64,000 bases of DNA from Clarkia xantiana subsp. parviflora. Its lineage: Eukaryota > Streptophyta > Magnoliopsida > Myrtales > Onagraceae. Both the position numbers and the translations under genes were made by a program. The first letter of the stretch is position 1; the number at the start of each line of letters is the position of its first letter. The stretch covers positions 44,507,452-44,571,451 of the forward strand of contig JAPTYO010000002.1 of the NCBI GenBank assembly GCA_036873135.1, written 5' to 3'. A model generated the notes under the pieces. The model saw nothing but the letters and a program-made list of their open reading frames with translations, ran no database searches and was not told the origin of the DNA. Of the stretch, positions 22,720 through 32,794 are shown piece by piece.

Positions 22720-24339
22720 GAGTCAACCAATGGCTTAACCCTTGATTGACTCTATTTTAGGATGGTATGACACGCGCAATTTGAAACCGGGATTTTACCT
22801 TCTTTGTTTGAATGCCTGCTTACCCATGGATGCGTGCCTCTGACTCTGCCCCCCTGTCTAATGAGATAGAGGAATTGTAAACGTCAGAGTAGCACGGACG
22901 TGTGCCTAGGCACGCGTCCGTCTGAGGCGGGAGTAATAAACTTATCTCTGCTGCAGGTGTATACTCAAAAAATATAAACTTGCACAGGGGTGTGTTACGA
23001 ATGTAACTAAATAACTTACGCTTCAATTTCGTGCCGGGATTTTATCTAAGTGAGGGAAAATTTTAATTCTGGCCAAAAATTTTCCTAAGTATGGAATGCT
23101 CAAAAATAAAACTATCTTGATAATTTTTCTAAGTATGGGAATATACTTAGCTATAGGGGAGAGGGACAAAAATGATGATTTTTCCTTGGCCCTTAGATTT
23201 TATTTAAAGCTAGATGGATGGTGGTGATTAAAACCCCCTAAAAACCCTATCATCCTTTTAACATAAAAGAGGAGAGTTAGAAAAATACCTCCAAGAGTCA
23301 CCATAGCCACCATCTTTCTTTTTTCACTCACCCTTGGAGAGCAAGGCAAGTTTGAGAGCACCCCCAAGGTTAGGGCCGGCCAAAATTCCGGTGGGCACTT
23401 GAAATTCCGGCCAGCACCTTGATCGGGACGGCGACGAGGAGACAGCCCGGCCGGAGACGATTGACGGAACAGCGGCTCGAGACGGCGGCTGCTGGACCTG
23501 GGTGACGCGGCACGGGCTTGGCCGGCTGAGGGTGGTGATCAATCGAGCAGCGGCGTCGGGCGGCTTCGACGGTGAGTTTTCTTCCGGCGACTGCATTGGA
23601 CGGACGACGACGGTGATCGACGACGGGCTCACCTCCGGCGACGACGGCACCAGGTCCAACGGAGGTTGTCGACGGCGATAGGAAGCGATTCCGACGAGAC
23701 CCACGGCGGCTTCCGACGACGGTGGGGCGATCAAAATCAGCTCCGGCGACGACGGGGTCCGACTTCCGGCGAGGACCTGATTCCCGGCGACATTCAAATT
23801 CGAATTCCGGACCCGTTTATCACATCGGGTCGGGTTTTCCGAAGGTTTGTTCTTTTCCTTTCCGTTACCATACGAAATGCCGATTTTGAATCATTGATAT
23901 TTGTTTGCCGATGCTTGATTGCCGATGCTTGATTGCCGATGTTTGGTTAAATGTGGGATTGCCGTAGATAGCCGTTGGTAGTTGTGGATTTTGGGAAAAA
24001 TGTTTGCCGGTCGACCGGATATGGTTTCTTGTCCGATTGGGTTATCCCGGTCTTGAATTTGATGTCGTGCCGCTGTTGGTGTGTTAATCTTTGTTGGAGG
24101 GTATAATGGTAATTTTTTCCAAAACCCGACCTTAGGCTCGGATAAAACTATTTGACTCGGTTGTTGTCGTTGGTTGAGTGTCTTTGGATCTTTGATTGTT
24201 GTCGTTAGTCGGGAGTCGGAGTATTTCCGGTTCTTCGGAAATTTTCCTTATCTTGATATTCGTCGTGTCGTGGCAGGTACTATACTCCTGGTGGTGTCCA
24301 CGTACGCAGACTCTTCAGAGACGCCGTATTCTCCGAAGG
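22720..24339 (+). promoter_or_regulatory. Leader and probable promoter of the C antisense gene
   Basis: Beyond the AT-rich sub-LTR stretch (to about 23330) lies a CpG- and GC-rich block (about 23380-23830) with many CGGCGACG words, then T-rich sequence with GT/AG pairs up to the start ATG at 24340. The layout resembles a 5' untranslated exon plus intron. Open frames in the GC block (for example 23324-23797 minus) are probably by-products of the base composition. Element E has a comparable GC block (53510-53760) at the same place. Promoter function is inferred. Confidence 0.5.
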
Positions 24340-26735
24340 ATGAGTGAGTTCCTTTTTCTCTTCCTTTTCGGTCGCGTTACTTCCTTTCCTATTGCTAGCT
24401 TAGTATCGTGACCTTCATTGGGGTGTTAGTCGAAATTTGATTCGTGCTTTGGGGTTTCTTGCTATCTTTGCCTTAGGTCTGGCTATTCTGTCAGAGAACC
24501 ATATCACTAGGTCCGATTACAACGAACATGTCACCCTAGGAGATATCAGTCCCCTAGATGAGCCTCTGTATCCTTTTCTCCCCTCCTTGGGGAATACTCG
24601 CGGGACGGCGACGGAGCCTCCTATAGGGAAGGTCGCCGTGTACCCCTCTCAGATCCGATTCGGGCTGAGACTGCCTTACTGTGACGAGCTTATAGAGTTG
24701 AGCAGGTTTTTCAGGATTTCTCCTGTGAACCTTGCCCCCAGTGCCCTCCGCGTCTGGGTGGGCTTCCGGGTATTGTGCCATTGGTACTCCTGGAAGTACT
24801 CTCTCGTTCTATTCCGATGTTTCTATCGGTTCCAGTACCGGACGAGGGTGGGGTTTGCGAGTTTCGTAACTCGCCATCCGACCTTCAAAGATCCCCGATT
24901 CTCTGATTTCGGGTTGAGTGGGGTCGAGTGGGATACCTCCCTCCGTTTTGTGACCCAGATTGACAATTCGGCCAGTCACTGGGCTAAGCACTATTTCTTC
25001 ATTACGGACCGATACGTCACTTGGTCGGTCCTGAATGAGGATCGGTCCGATGGTTGGCCTGCTTTTGGAGAGTTCTCTTCGGATGATTTGAAGACTATGA
25101 AGATCATTCACGAGAGCAACAGGACCCGGTCTTACTGCCCCGTGTCTTTAATAACTGAGACGGATCTTTACGAGGCCGGGATCAGTCTGACTCCTGACTC
25201 CGGGGGTTCGGTATGTCACTTGGTCTTTCCATCTTTATTTACCTTCTGCTCTTCCTTTGTAGGTTGGTTTCATGGAAAAACCTATAACATGCAGGGAGCC
25301 CCTGTTGACCTGAGCAAGAGGAAGGCTCCTTCTAGTTCTGCTTTGAAGAAATCCCCCCTGCCTGGGAAGAAGGCTGGGGCCTCTGGTATGCTTTCTCCTA
25401 TTTGCTTCTTTATGATGTAACTTATGTTTTCCTTATCTTGTTTTTCTTACTTTGCTAGTGCGCTCCCCCTTGGTGACTGAGAGGGTCGTCTCCGTTGGCA
25501 GAGATTCTGGACCTTCCAAGTCCAAGCCGCGGCGATCTGATTCTGAGGCCGGGGCCTCGGCTGCTAAGAGGAAGAAGGCTGTGGATCCTGCTTCGCCTAC
25601 TGCTCGTCCTCCGACCCTATCTCGTGATAAGGAGATGGTGGTCGAAGAGGTGCCTTCCCTGGCTGACAAAGGGAAGCGACCTGCTGGTGGTGGTTCCCCT
25701 GCCCCCCAGCCGAGGGCACGGTCCTCAGGTATGATCTCTACCTTGTGCTGATCCTTGTATGTTTATACTCTCCTTTGACTTGCTTTGCTTGTGTAGGTGG
25801 GCCTCCGACTTTAAGTCGGAAGGATTTCGCACGGCTCACTGATGAAGATGTTATTGGGTCTGAGTGGACTCCCTTCGCTGGTCTGAAGGAGTTCCACCTC
25901 GATAGCACTTCCTCTTTGCGGACTCCTGAGGTTGGTGTCCGCGTCCTCCGCGGTGCCGTTCCCCCTGGGGATCGTGTTGCTCCGCCCAAGTCTCCTGGGG
26001 AGACTCGGCGCTTTGTTCAAGGGGTACTTTCTCGTTATGCACCTGTAAGTTGTTCTTTGCTTTCCTCTTATTTCTTTCATAATGTCTATCTTTCGGTTAT
26101 TCATCCCTTGTTTGAATTGTTAGGGCATATCTGACATGGTGAACATGTCCTCGCTCGTGCTCGAGTTATCTGACGAGAGGAAGACCCTTGAGGACAGCCA
26201 GGTTTCTCTCAAGGCGGAGGTTGCCACTGCTGCCGAGAAGGCGCGTATATCTGATTTGAGGCTGCAGGAGCTCCAGGACCAGGTGTCCTTGCTTGAGACC
26301 ACTGTGGGCAGTTTGCGCCGGGAAGCTGAGATTGCCGCGTCTGTCCATTCTGAGGAGCTGCGGAGGTTGGAGACTAAGTGTCGGGCGGAGGAGAGGGCTG
26401 TCGCGGTATCTGAATACAAGGCCTCCTCTGCCTTCACCGCCGACTATAGCACGCGTCTCACCCAGGAGATGAACCAGTTCGGTGAGTATCTGGTTGATCA
26501 CATATACCGGATTGATCCTCAGTTCCCCTTTGGTGACCTTGGTGACTTTGGGCCATATGCCACTGGCTACGCGACTGTTCTGATGGGTCAGGCTGCCGTT
26601 GCAGACGAGCCTGCCCCTGCCCAGGTGGATGCTACACCTGTGGAGATTGGTACCTCGGACTCCTCCTCTTCATCCATTTCCGCTGGCGGTTCAGCTTCAG
26701 GGGGTGAGGGTGACTCCCCTGAAGGTTCTGACTGA
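24340..26735 (+). CDS. Antisense Transposase_28 / coiled-coil gene of element C, apparently intact
   Basis: Predicted exons: 24340-24343 (ATGA), 24477-25210, 25295-25385, 25459-25728, 25797-26044 and 26124-26735. All introns are GT...AG and 52-133 bp long; phases agree, giving 1959 coding bases (652 residues). Exon 2 holds the Transposase_28 domain (WVGFRVLCHWYSWKYS ... SASHWAKHYFFITDRYVTWS). Exons 3-4 are a basic, low-complexity linker. Exon 5 is a small conserved domain (LSRKDFARLTDEDVIGSEW). Exon 6 is a coiled coil (DMVNMSSLVLELSDERKTLE...) ending in an acidic serine-rich tail. It overlaps no sense gene. Family function is unknown. Acceptor 25294 was preferred over 25262 because it keeps the frame. 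Intron sites recur in H, D and E. Confidence 0.82.
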
Positions 26736-27176
26736 CGTTTTTATCTCATGCTATCCTTGTATATAATTACACTCCTTCTCCCCTTGTATGGGTTGAGTGT
26801 CCTTTGAGATTGTGATGGTGTTTGTTGTTACTTTCCTTTGCCACATTGTGTTTGTTGACTACGTGGTTCGTTTGCCTTTACATTAGTGCTTCTCATGCTT
26901 TTGTATATATCTCTTCTCATGATGGCTCCCTATGCCTTGTGTATGGCTCTTTGGGTATGGACTCTTTACTTGGTGTGTTTCCTTTACTTATCCTTCTTTC
27001 GTGTTTTCCTTCATGTCTTACCTGCCATTTCATAAAGAAAAAACATTACTTGTTCTTCACATTACTTTACTTTGAAATTTCTTTCTCATGGTATTCTTCT
27101 GAGCATGGTATCCTTCTAAGAATGGTATCCTTCTAAACATGGTGTGATGATCTCTTCTGATACCCCTTACACGGTA
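26736..27176. other. 3' flank of the C antisense gene
   Basis: T-rich sequence without a supported gene; likely 3' untranslated region of the plus-strand gene. 26930-27140 is shared, reversed, with element A near 11815-12030. Confidence 0.5.
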
Positions 27177-28065
27177 TACGTTGTACTGTTAGACCAAAGA
27201 TACGCTCTTGGTGGGCGTCGAAATCTTTTCACGAGACAGGCTCTCGGACGGCACTTAACGTTTCACAGGATAGGCTCCCGGAGGGCTCAGGTTAGTCCAC
27301 CGATACCTTCTTTGACGGGTGTCAAATCTGTTCACGAGACAGGCTCTCGGACGGCACTTAACGTTTCACAGGATAGGCTCCCGGAGGGCACAGGTTAGTC
27401 CACCAATACCTTCTTGACGGGTGTCAAACTGTTCACGAGACAGGCTCTCGGACGGCACTTAACGTTTCACAGGATAGGCTCCCGGAGGGCTCAGGTTAGA
27501 CCAAAGATACGCTCCTGGTGGGCGTCGAACTGGTAGTTTGAAATCTACCTCAAGATACGCTCTTGGGGGCGTCGAACTGGTAGTGTTTTTTCTACCTCAA
27601 GATACGCTCTTGGGGGCGTCGAATCTGGTAGGTTGCAAATCTACCTCAAGATACGCTCCTGGGGGCGTCGAAATCGTAGTTTTTGGAAACCACTCTCAAG
27701 ATACGCTCTTGGTGCGTCGAATTCGTAGTGTAATAACTACTCTCAAGATACGCCCTTGGGGGCGTCGAAGGTCGTAGTATGAACACTACTCTCAAGATAC
27801 GCTCCTGGGGGCGTCGAAGTTCGTAGTTTTTGGAAACCACTCTCAAGATACGCTCTTGGTGCGTCGAAGGTCGTAGCTTAATAACTACTCTCAAGATACG
27901 CTCTTGGGGGCGTCGAATGTCGTAGTATGAAAACTACTCTCAAGATACGCTCTTGGGGGCGTCGAATGTCGTAGTATGAAAACTACTCTCAAGATACGCT
28001 CTTGGGGGCGTCGAATGTTGTAGTATGAAAACTACTCTCAAGATACGCTCTTGGGGGCGTCGAAC
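27177..28065. repeat. Tandem repeats of element C
   Basis: About 16 units containing AAGATACGCTCTTGGGGGCG with 40-50 bp spacing, preceded by about three copies of the longer unit (about 100 bp, with ACAGGCTCTCGGACGGCAC). Same family as 10820-11770 in A, opposite strand. Confidence 0.92.
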
Positions 28066-28329
28066 CTGTCATTGACTTGAAGTCATATCTGTGTAAGGAT
28101 AACTTCGTGGTTATACCACTGCATTCACTGGAAAATACTTTTGAGTAACTACTACTCCCTTAGGAGCATTCATGTTTTTGTACACTCGGGATGCCTTGGT
28201 GCACCAAGACATCCTTTGTAGGAAATCAAAGATAGTTGTAGAGATGGAGTAACTTCGTGAATTCTCCTTCTCATGAGTTGTTTTTGAAAAGCTTGTAAGG
28301 CTGAAACATGCGAAATGCTAGATATAAAA
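28066..28329. other. Spacer between gag' stop and tandem array in C
   Basis: No gene seen; 3' untranslated part of the minus-strand ORF. Confidence 0.5.
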
Positions 28330-31300
28330 CTAAGGATATGGGGTGGTCACTGTGTCTGTTGCCACGTACTCCTTGAAGTTTCCATTGTAGATCATTTCTT
28401 CCACTTCCACCTTCAACACCATGCAGTTGTTGGTTTGATGCCCCCAGGTCCCATGGTACTCACACCAACCTTGTGCATCTCTGCCTAGGAAGGCCTTGCC
28501 CTCCTCCCTGCATGCTGGCAGCTCTTGCTTGAGGCGCTTGTGGAATATTTCTTCTATGCTGAGTGTGAGGGGTGTGAATGTGAAATTGACACCTCCTCCC
28601 AATGTGTCTGTTTCTCTTCCTCTTTCTGGAGCTTCATCCAACTGTTCCGCCTCTTGTTCAAATGCCCTGTCCAGCTTCGCCTTGAGCTCTCTCATTGTGC
28701 TCGTCATGACCATCTCATAGAGCCCTCCATAGGCCTCGAATGAATTTGGATGCATGTTTCTGATGAATGCTCTGACTGCTTCTCTCCTTGTGATGTCCAT
28801 GTTGGCACCATAATCAAAGAATCTCTGGAAATAGCTTGATATAGACTCCTGCGGCATTTGCTTGATATCATCTATGTAGCGGAAGCCTTTTAGGATGGAG
28901 TTCTTTGTCCTGTTCCCTACTATGGTGTCTGGCTGCCAAGGTATGGATGTCATCTTCACAGCCTTGCTCCTGTGTCTCCTTGTAGGCACTGTTTGAAAAA
29001 GCTGCCTGCTCAAACGGAGTGTTACTCCACTCCTCCTCCTTCTTTGTCTTTGTCTCCTTCCCCTCCTTCTTCTGTCCTGGTTGGCTCCTACCATGACTAC
29101 AGCCACTGTATCTGTCCCGTGTGATCCACGTCTCATTGAGTTGACGTAGCATTGCCTTGCGGTGCGTTGATCACCCAGGACCTCTCCAACCCCGTTCTCC
29201 GTGATGTACTTTAACTTCTGGTGAACAGTGGATGGCACTATTTCATATGGGTTTATGGTTGTCCTTCCTAGGATCCCATTGTAGGCTCCCAGGGTTTCAA
29301 CCACCAAGAAATTGACATTTATCTTCAGCTGGGTCCATCCTTGGCCCATGGTCACTGGTAGGGTTATCATTCCCAGGGGGTAACTTGTTGCCCCTGAGAA
29401 GCCAACTAGAGGGAAGTTGACCGGTTTGATGTCTGCTTTGGTTTTCCCTATCTCTTCCAACACTCTCAGGCTTAGGAGGTCAGCTGAGCTGCCCCCATCC
29501 ACCAAAATTCTTTTTACATCAAAATTATCAATATCTAAAGTAATAACTAGAGCATCGTCATGTGGAAAGACGATGTGGCTTTTGTCCTTCTCCGAGAACT
29601 CTATCTTCACTTCTTCTCCTTCTCTTGGTCTTTTTCTCCACCTTGGTACTGAGCTTAGCTTGGATGCATAGACCTCTCTTGCATTAGCAGTTGGGCCTCC
29701 TGATGCTGCTCCTCCATGTATCATGTTGATGACTCCTCTTTTGTTGGGTGGAGGGTTATGGTCTACCTTTCCCTTGCCCTTGTCTTTCTGTGGTGGCCCC
29801 AGTTGCATACTATTGCCCCCATGGTCTATGAATTGCTTCAGTTCTCGCCTCTGGACGATGTTGTTTATGCTTAGCTTTAAGCTAAAGCATTCATTTGTGT
29901 CGTGACCATAAGCCTCGTGGTTGTCACACCATCTATCCTTGTGATTTCCTACCATTGGGGCTCTCCACCTTGCAGGGGGTGACCAAAGCTTTTGGTTCCG
30001 CATCTCTCTAAGTACGGTGGCTGGAGTGGCGTTCAATGGGATGAACTTAATGACGTTTATTTCTCTGGCCTTTAAGGGTTCACCCATTTGGTTTCTTTGC
30101 TGTGGTGGACGCCACTCCTGCTGTGGCGGACGCCACTCCTGCTGCCTTGCATGCTGTGGTGCCTGGGGTGGCTTGCCTTTGTTTGGCCTTTGATTATCCT
30201 CCTTGGCTGCCTGGATTTTGGCCTTCTTGCTTGCCCTGTGCCTCTCGAGGTCAATATGCGTTTTAACTCTCCCTGCAAGCTCCTCCAAGGTGCTTGCTGG
30301 CTTTTTGGCCATCTTTTCAGCCAATGTTGACCCTAAGCGACCTAAATTTCTGATAAAGGCTCGGATTATCTCCCCTTCAGTGATGTCTCCCTGGATGTCT
30401 GCAATATTCTGGTTGAACCTAGTGTAGTAGCTGGCCAGGGTTTCATCGTATTCTTGTTTTACGTCATCAATGGAGCCTGTTCCTTTGAGGAGTTTCCTCT
30501 CCCCTAGGTATCTCTGCAGAAACTTAGCTTTTAGCTGCTCCCATGAGTGGATGCTCTCAGAGGGCAGGCTGAAGAACCAATGTGAGGCCACCCCTGATAG
30601 GGTGTTTGGGAAAAGGAGTGCCTTGTATCTTTCGTCAGTTGTCCTCCCGAATAGAGAGGCCTCATGCTGTTGGATATGCTCTAGGGGGTCTCCCTTCCCA
30701 TTGTACTTTGCAATTTGCACAGTGTGCAGGGAGTCTGGCACCCTGTTCATCTCCAGCTCCTTTGTGAAAGGGTGGTTCGTCTTGTCACTTAGACAATGCA
30801 GGCTGGGTTTCTTTGACTCATTCAATTTCCGGGTTATCATGGCTTCTATCTCCTCCGGGGTGATCACTACCTGTGCCGGAGTATAATCCCTCTGATATCC
30901 ATTGTAGTTGTAGACTGGGCTTACTGGGTTCCCTTGTCCCTGCTGGTATGGACTGTAGGTGTACTCTTGATACGCCTGCTGGGGTGCTTCATAGAAGTCC
31001 TGCCTCCTTGGAGGTCTTGCTTGTCTTTCATCCCCAAGCGGGGTGTAAGCCCTGTTGTTTTGCTGTTGCCTAGGAGGCACGAATTGTTGCCTTCCCTGTG
31101 GGGGTGGCTCCTGGTAATATCTTCTTTGCTCCTCTCGCTGCCCTGCTCGAGGGTGCGGGTAGTGCTCTTCTGTCGGGATCTGCAACTCTCCATGAGCTTC
31201 AGTGTAAGTCCCTTGGGTGTATGCCTGCCTTGCATATGCTGTGTGGGCGCGGTTGCCACCTCTCTGTGTTGGCATCCCATACGGGTACCCTTGGGGTTGC

Positions 31301-31599
31301 TCTTCATAATAGTATCCCTCAGGGGGTGCCGTGTTGTGGGAAGGCACTCCCTGTTGTTCTCTTTCTCTGTGTGGCCTTCTTGCCCGGAGGGTGGAGGCTG
31401 TGGAGGACTCAGCCCCAGCTGGGCGTGAAGGTCCTCCCTCCTGGTTGTTCTGTTGCTGAGGAGGTTGTGGTATCTCTTGTGGCTCTGGATGCATTGGCTG
31501 CTTCCCAAGGTTAGGCCGCCTCCCTGGGGGTATGGGTTCTCTTCTCCGCCCATTGCCCCCGGGTGGGTGTTGGGGCCTAGACACCCTACTGTTCGTCAT
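28330..31599 (-). CDS. gag: Gag-protease-gag' polyprotein of element C (1089 aa, intact)
   Basis: Start ATG at 31599, 35 bases after the primer-binding site. Residues 1-250 are Pro/Gln/Arg-rich and disordered. About 265-455 is the gag domain (VASHWFFSLP, LASYYTRFNQNIADI, EIIRAFIRNLG). The zinc finger is C558-X2-H561-X4-H566-X4-C571. The protease has active-site D701 (ILVDGGSSADLL) and the AYNGILGRTTIN motif near 772-783. About 845-885 is a basic stretch. About 906-985 repeats the gag C-terminal pattern (ISSYFQRFFDYGANMDI, AVRAFIRNMHP). A second finger follows: C1046, H1049, H1054, C1059. The frame then stops with no RT. The product should form particles and self-cleave, but cannot replicate alone. 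The duplicated module is also present in E and H. Confidence 0.93.
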   Translation of the reverse strand: MTNSRVSRPQHPPGGNGRRREPIPPGRRPNLGKQPMHPEPQEIPQPPQQQNNQEGGPSRPAGAESSTASTLRARRPHREREQQGVPSHNTAPPEGYYYEEQPQGYPYGMPTQRGGNRAHTAYARQAYTQGTYTEAHGELQIPTEEHYPHPRAGQREEQRRYYQEPPPQGRQQFVPPRQQQNNRAYTPLGDERQARPPRRQDFYEAPQQAYQEYTYSPYQQGQGNPVSPVYNYNGYQRDYTPAQVVITPEEIEAMITRKLNESKKPSLHCLSDKTNHPFTKELEMNRVPDSLHTVQIAKYNGKGDPLEHIQQHEASLFGRTTDERYKALLFPNTLSGVASHWFFSLPSESIHSWEQLKAKFLQRYLGERKLLKGTGSIDDVKQEYDETLASYYTRFNQNIADIQGDITEGEIIRAFIRNLGRLGSTLAEKMAKKPASTLEELAGRVKTHIDLERHRASKKAKIQAAKEDNQRPNKGKPPQAPQHARQQEWRPPQQEWRPPQQRNQMGEPLKAREINVIKFIPLNATPATVLREMRNQKLWSPPARWRAPMVGNHKDRWCDNHEAYGHDTNECFSLKLSINNIVQRRELKQFIDHGGNSMQLGPPQKDKGKGKVDHNPPPNKRGVINMIHGGAASGGPTANAREVYASKLSSVPRWRKRPREGEEVKIEFSEKDKSHIVFPHDDALVITLDIDNFDVKRILVDGGSSADLLSLRVLEEIGKTKADIKPVNFPLVGFSGATSYPLGMITLPVTMGQGWTQLKINVNFLVVETLGAYNGILGRTTINPYEIVPSTVHQKLKYITENGVGEVLGDQRTARQCYVNSMRRGSHGTDTVAVVMVGANQDRRRRGRRQRQRRRRSGVTLRLSRQLFQTVPTRRHRSKAVKMTSIPWQPDTIVGNRTKNSILKGFRYIDDIKQMPQESISSYFQRFFDYGANMDITRREAVRAFIRNMHPNSFEAYGGLYEMVMTSTMRELKAKLDRAFEQEAEQLDEAPERGRETDTLGGGVNFTFTPLTLSIEEIFHKRLKQELPACREEGKAFLGRDAQGWCEYHGTWGHQTNNCMVLKVEVEEMIYNGNFKEYVATDTVTTPYP

Positions 31600-31632
31600 A
31601 GCTCGTGTAATAGCCAGGCTTTCTGTCCGAAG

Positions 31633-31648
31633 CCTACAGACGGCGCCA
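31633..31648 (-). other. Primer-binding site of element C
   Basis: On the minus strand TGGCGCCGTCTGTAGG, two bases inside the 5' LTR end. It differs by one base from the A site and resembles the B site. Confidence 0.78.
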
Positions 31649-31650
31649 AG

Positions 31651-32591
31651 TGTTAAGTTATGAGATCTAGGTCAACGGGGTGTCGGCTTTGATCTCACTC
31701 CTTACGGGGGATGTGTATGATCCGGTCTTCTCGAGTTGCCTTGCCTTTGTCTATGTCCTTCTTCCTTTCCTTCTTCCCTTGGTTCCTTCTCTTCTTCTCT
31801 CCCTTTGCCCTGCAAAAGGGGCAATACCAGACACGGAGGAGGGGGGGGGTGGTGCCTGGTGAACCCTCTCCGATGCCTAAGTCAGAACTATATTTCTAGA
31901 GAGATAAAGCTAGAGAGATGCCAGAGCTAAATTGTTCAAATGGCCAAGATGATCCAATGAGTTGTGAAGGTGGGGTATTTATAGGCAACGGTGTCATTAA
32001 GGTGGCTTAATGACATCGTTAGCCTTTAAACACAATTAATTAACCTTTAAGCGTATAATTAAGACTTTAGGATTCGGAGGAGGTAGGCGGAGTGGACCGA
32101 GCATGGGCGTCTGAAGATGGTGTCGGGGCCCTTGGGGGGGAGAAATCCGACCCCCAAGGGTAGGGGTTGGGTGAGGACACCCAACCCCTCCTAGGGAGGG
32201 TGGGGTTGGCCAACCCCATCCCTCCTAGGAGGGATCGGGTTGGCCGACCCGATCTCTCCTAGGAGAGATCGGGTTGGCCAACCCGATCTCTCCTAGGAGA
32301 GATCGGGTTGGCTGACCCGATCTCTCCTAGGAGAGATCGGGTTGGCCAACCCGATCTCCCCTAGGGGAGATCGGGTCGGCTGACCCGATCTCCCCTAGGG
32401 GAGGTCGGGTGTGGCCACCCAACCTCACCTAGGTGAGTTCGCCTCTGTCGGACGGGCGCTTCGGCCCCGTCCGAGCCGTCGATGTTCTCGCGAAGTGTCC
32501 GGGTTGAAGTTTCGATTTGCAATCATAAATGGGACGATAAAAATACAACGGTTCGGAAGTCAACGGGTTCATATTGGGCGTATATCCATCA
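31651..32591 (-). repeat. 5' LTR of element C
   Basis: 941 bp. Differs from 21771-22710 by one G in a G run and about four substitutions. TATAAATA (minus) at 31976-31983; palindrome array at 32160-32440. Confidence 0.93.
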
Positions 32592-32789
32592 ATATCCATT
32601 ACTGAGTTAAGCTTCAGAATGGAATCAGGGGCCCTCCCCACCCCTTTTCAGGTCCTTGCGCAACACAAAACCACCAAAGGAAACTAAGTACCCACGAGGT
32701 CAAGAAAGATACCTGAATGAGCTAGCTCCCGACGAGATCTCGAATTTCGTTACCCGAAGTTCTAGAGCCACGTCATTTTGATCCCAGCA
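32592..32789 (+). repeat. Duplicated ATATC and second part of B 3' LTR
   Basis: ATATC (32592-32596) is C's right TSD; the B LTR resumes and ends ...TTTTGATCCCAGCA. CACCG (32790-32794) is B's right TSD. Confidence 0.92.
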
Positions 32790-32794
32790 CACCG

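Larger units (their letters stand above)
21771..32591 (-). mobile_element. Element C: non-autonomous Tat-type element with intact genes
   Basis: Minus strand: 5' LTR 31651-32591, primer-binding site, gag-PR-gag' ORF (31599 to 28330), tandem repeats, antisense Transposase_28 gene on the plus strand, GC-rich leader, 3' LTR 21771-22710. The TSD ATATC is perfect (21766-21770 and 32592-32596), within the B 3' LTR. The LTRs differ at about five positions. There is no RT, RNase H or integrase anywhere inside, so it depends on enzymes in trans. It is the best-preserved member of its class here. Confidence 0.95.
4129..32789 (+). mobile_element. Element B: Tat-clade Ty3/gypsy retrotransposon, degenerate
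   Basis: Order: 5' LTR (4129-4884), primer-binding site, gag and protease (4921-5758, resuming at 15935), RT, RNase H, a second RNase H, integrase (to 19535), a 146-bp tandem array, a purine tract, and 3' LTR (21185-21770 plus 32597-32789). Two RNase H-like regions in gypsy pol mark the Tat/Ogre/Retand lineage. The LTRs differ at about 5% in the part compared, so B is older than its guests A and C. The perfect CACCG duplication confirms a single insertion. Confidence 0.92.

Noticed and set aside
23324..23797. 157-residue Pro/Ser-rich minus-strand frame
   Set aside because: Lies in a GC-rich block where stops are rare; no start context or homologue visible.
30921..31553. 210-residue minus-strand frame and plus-strand frames of 138-164 residues
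   Set aside because: Shadows of the Pro/Gln-rich N-terminus of the C polyprotein in other frames.
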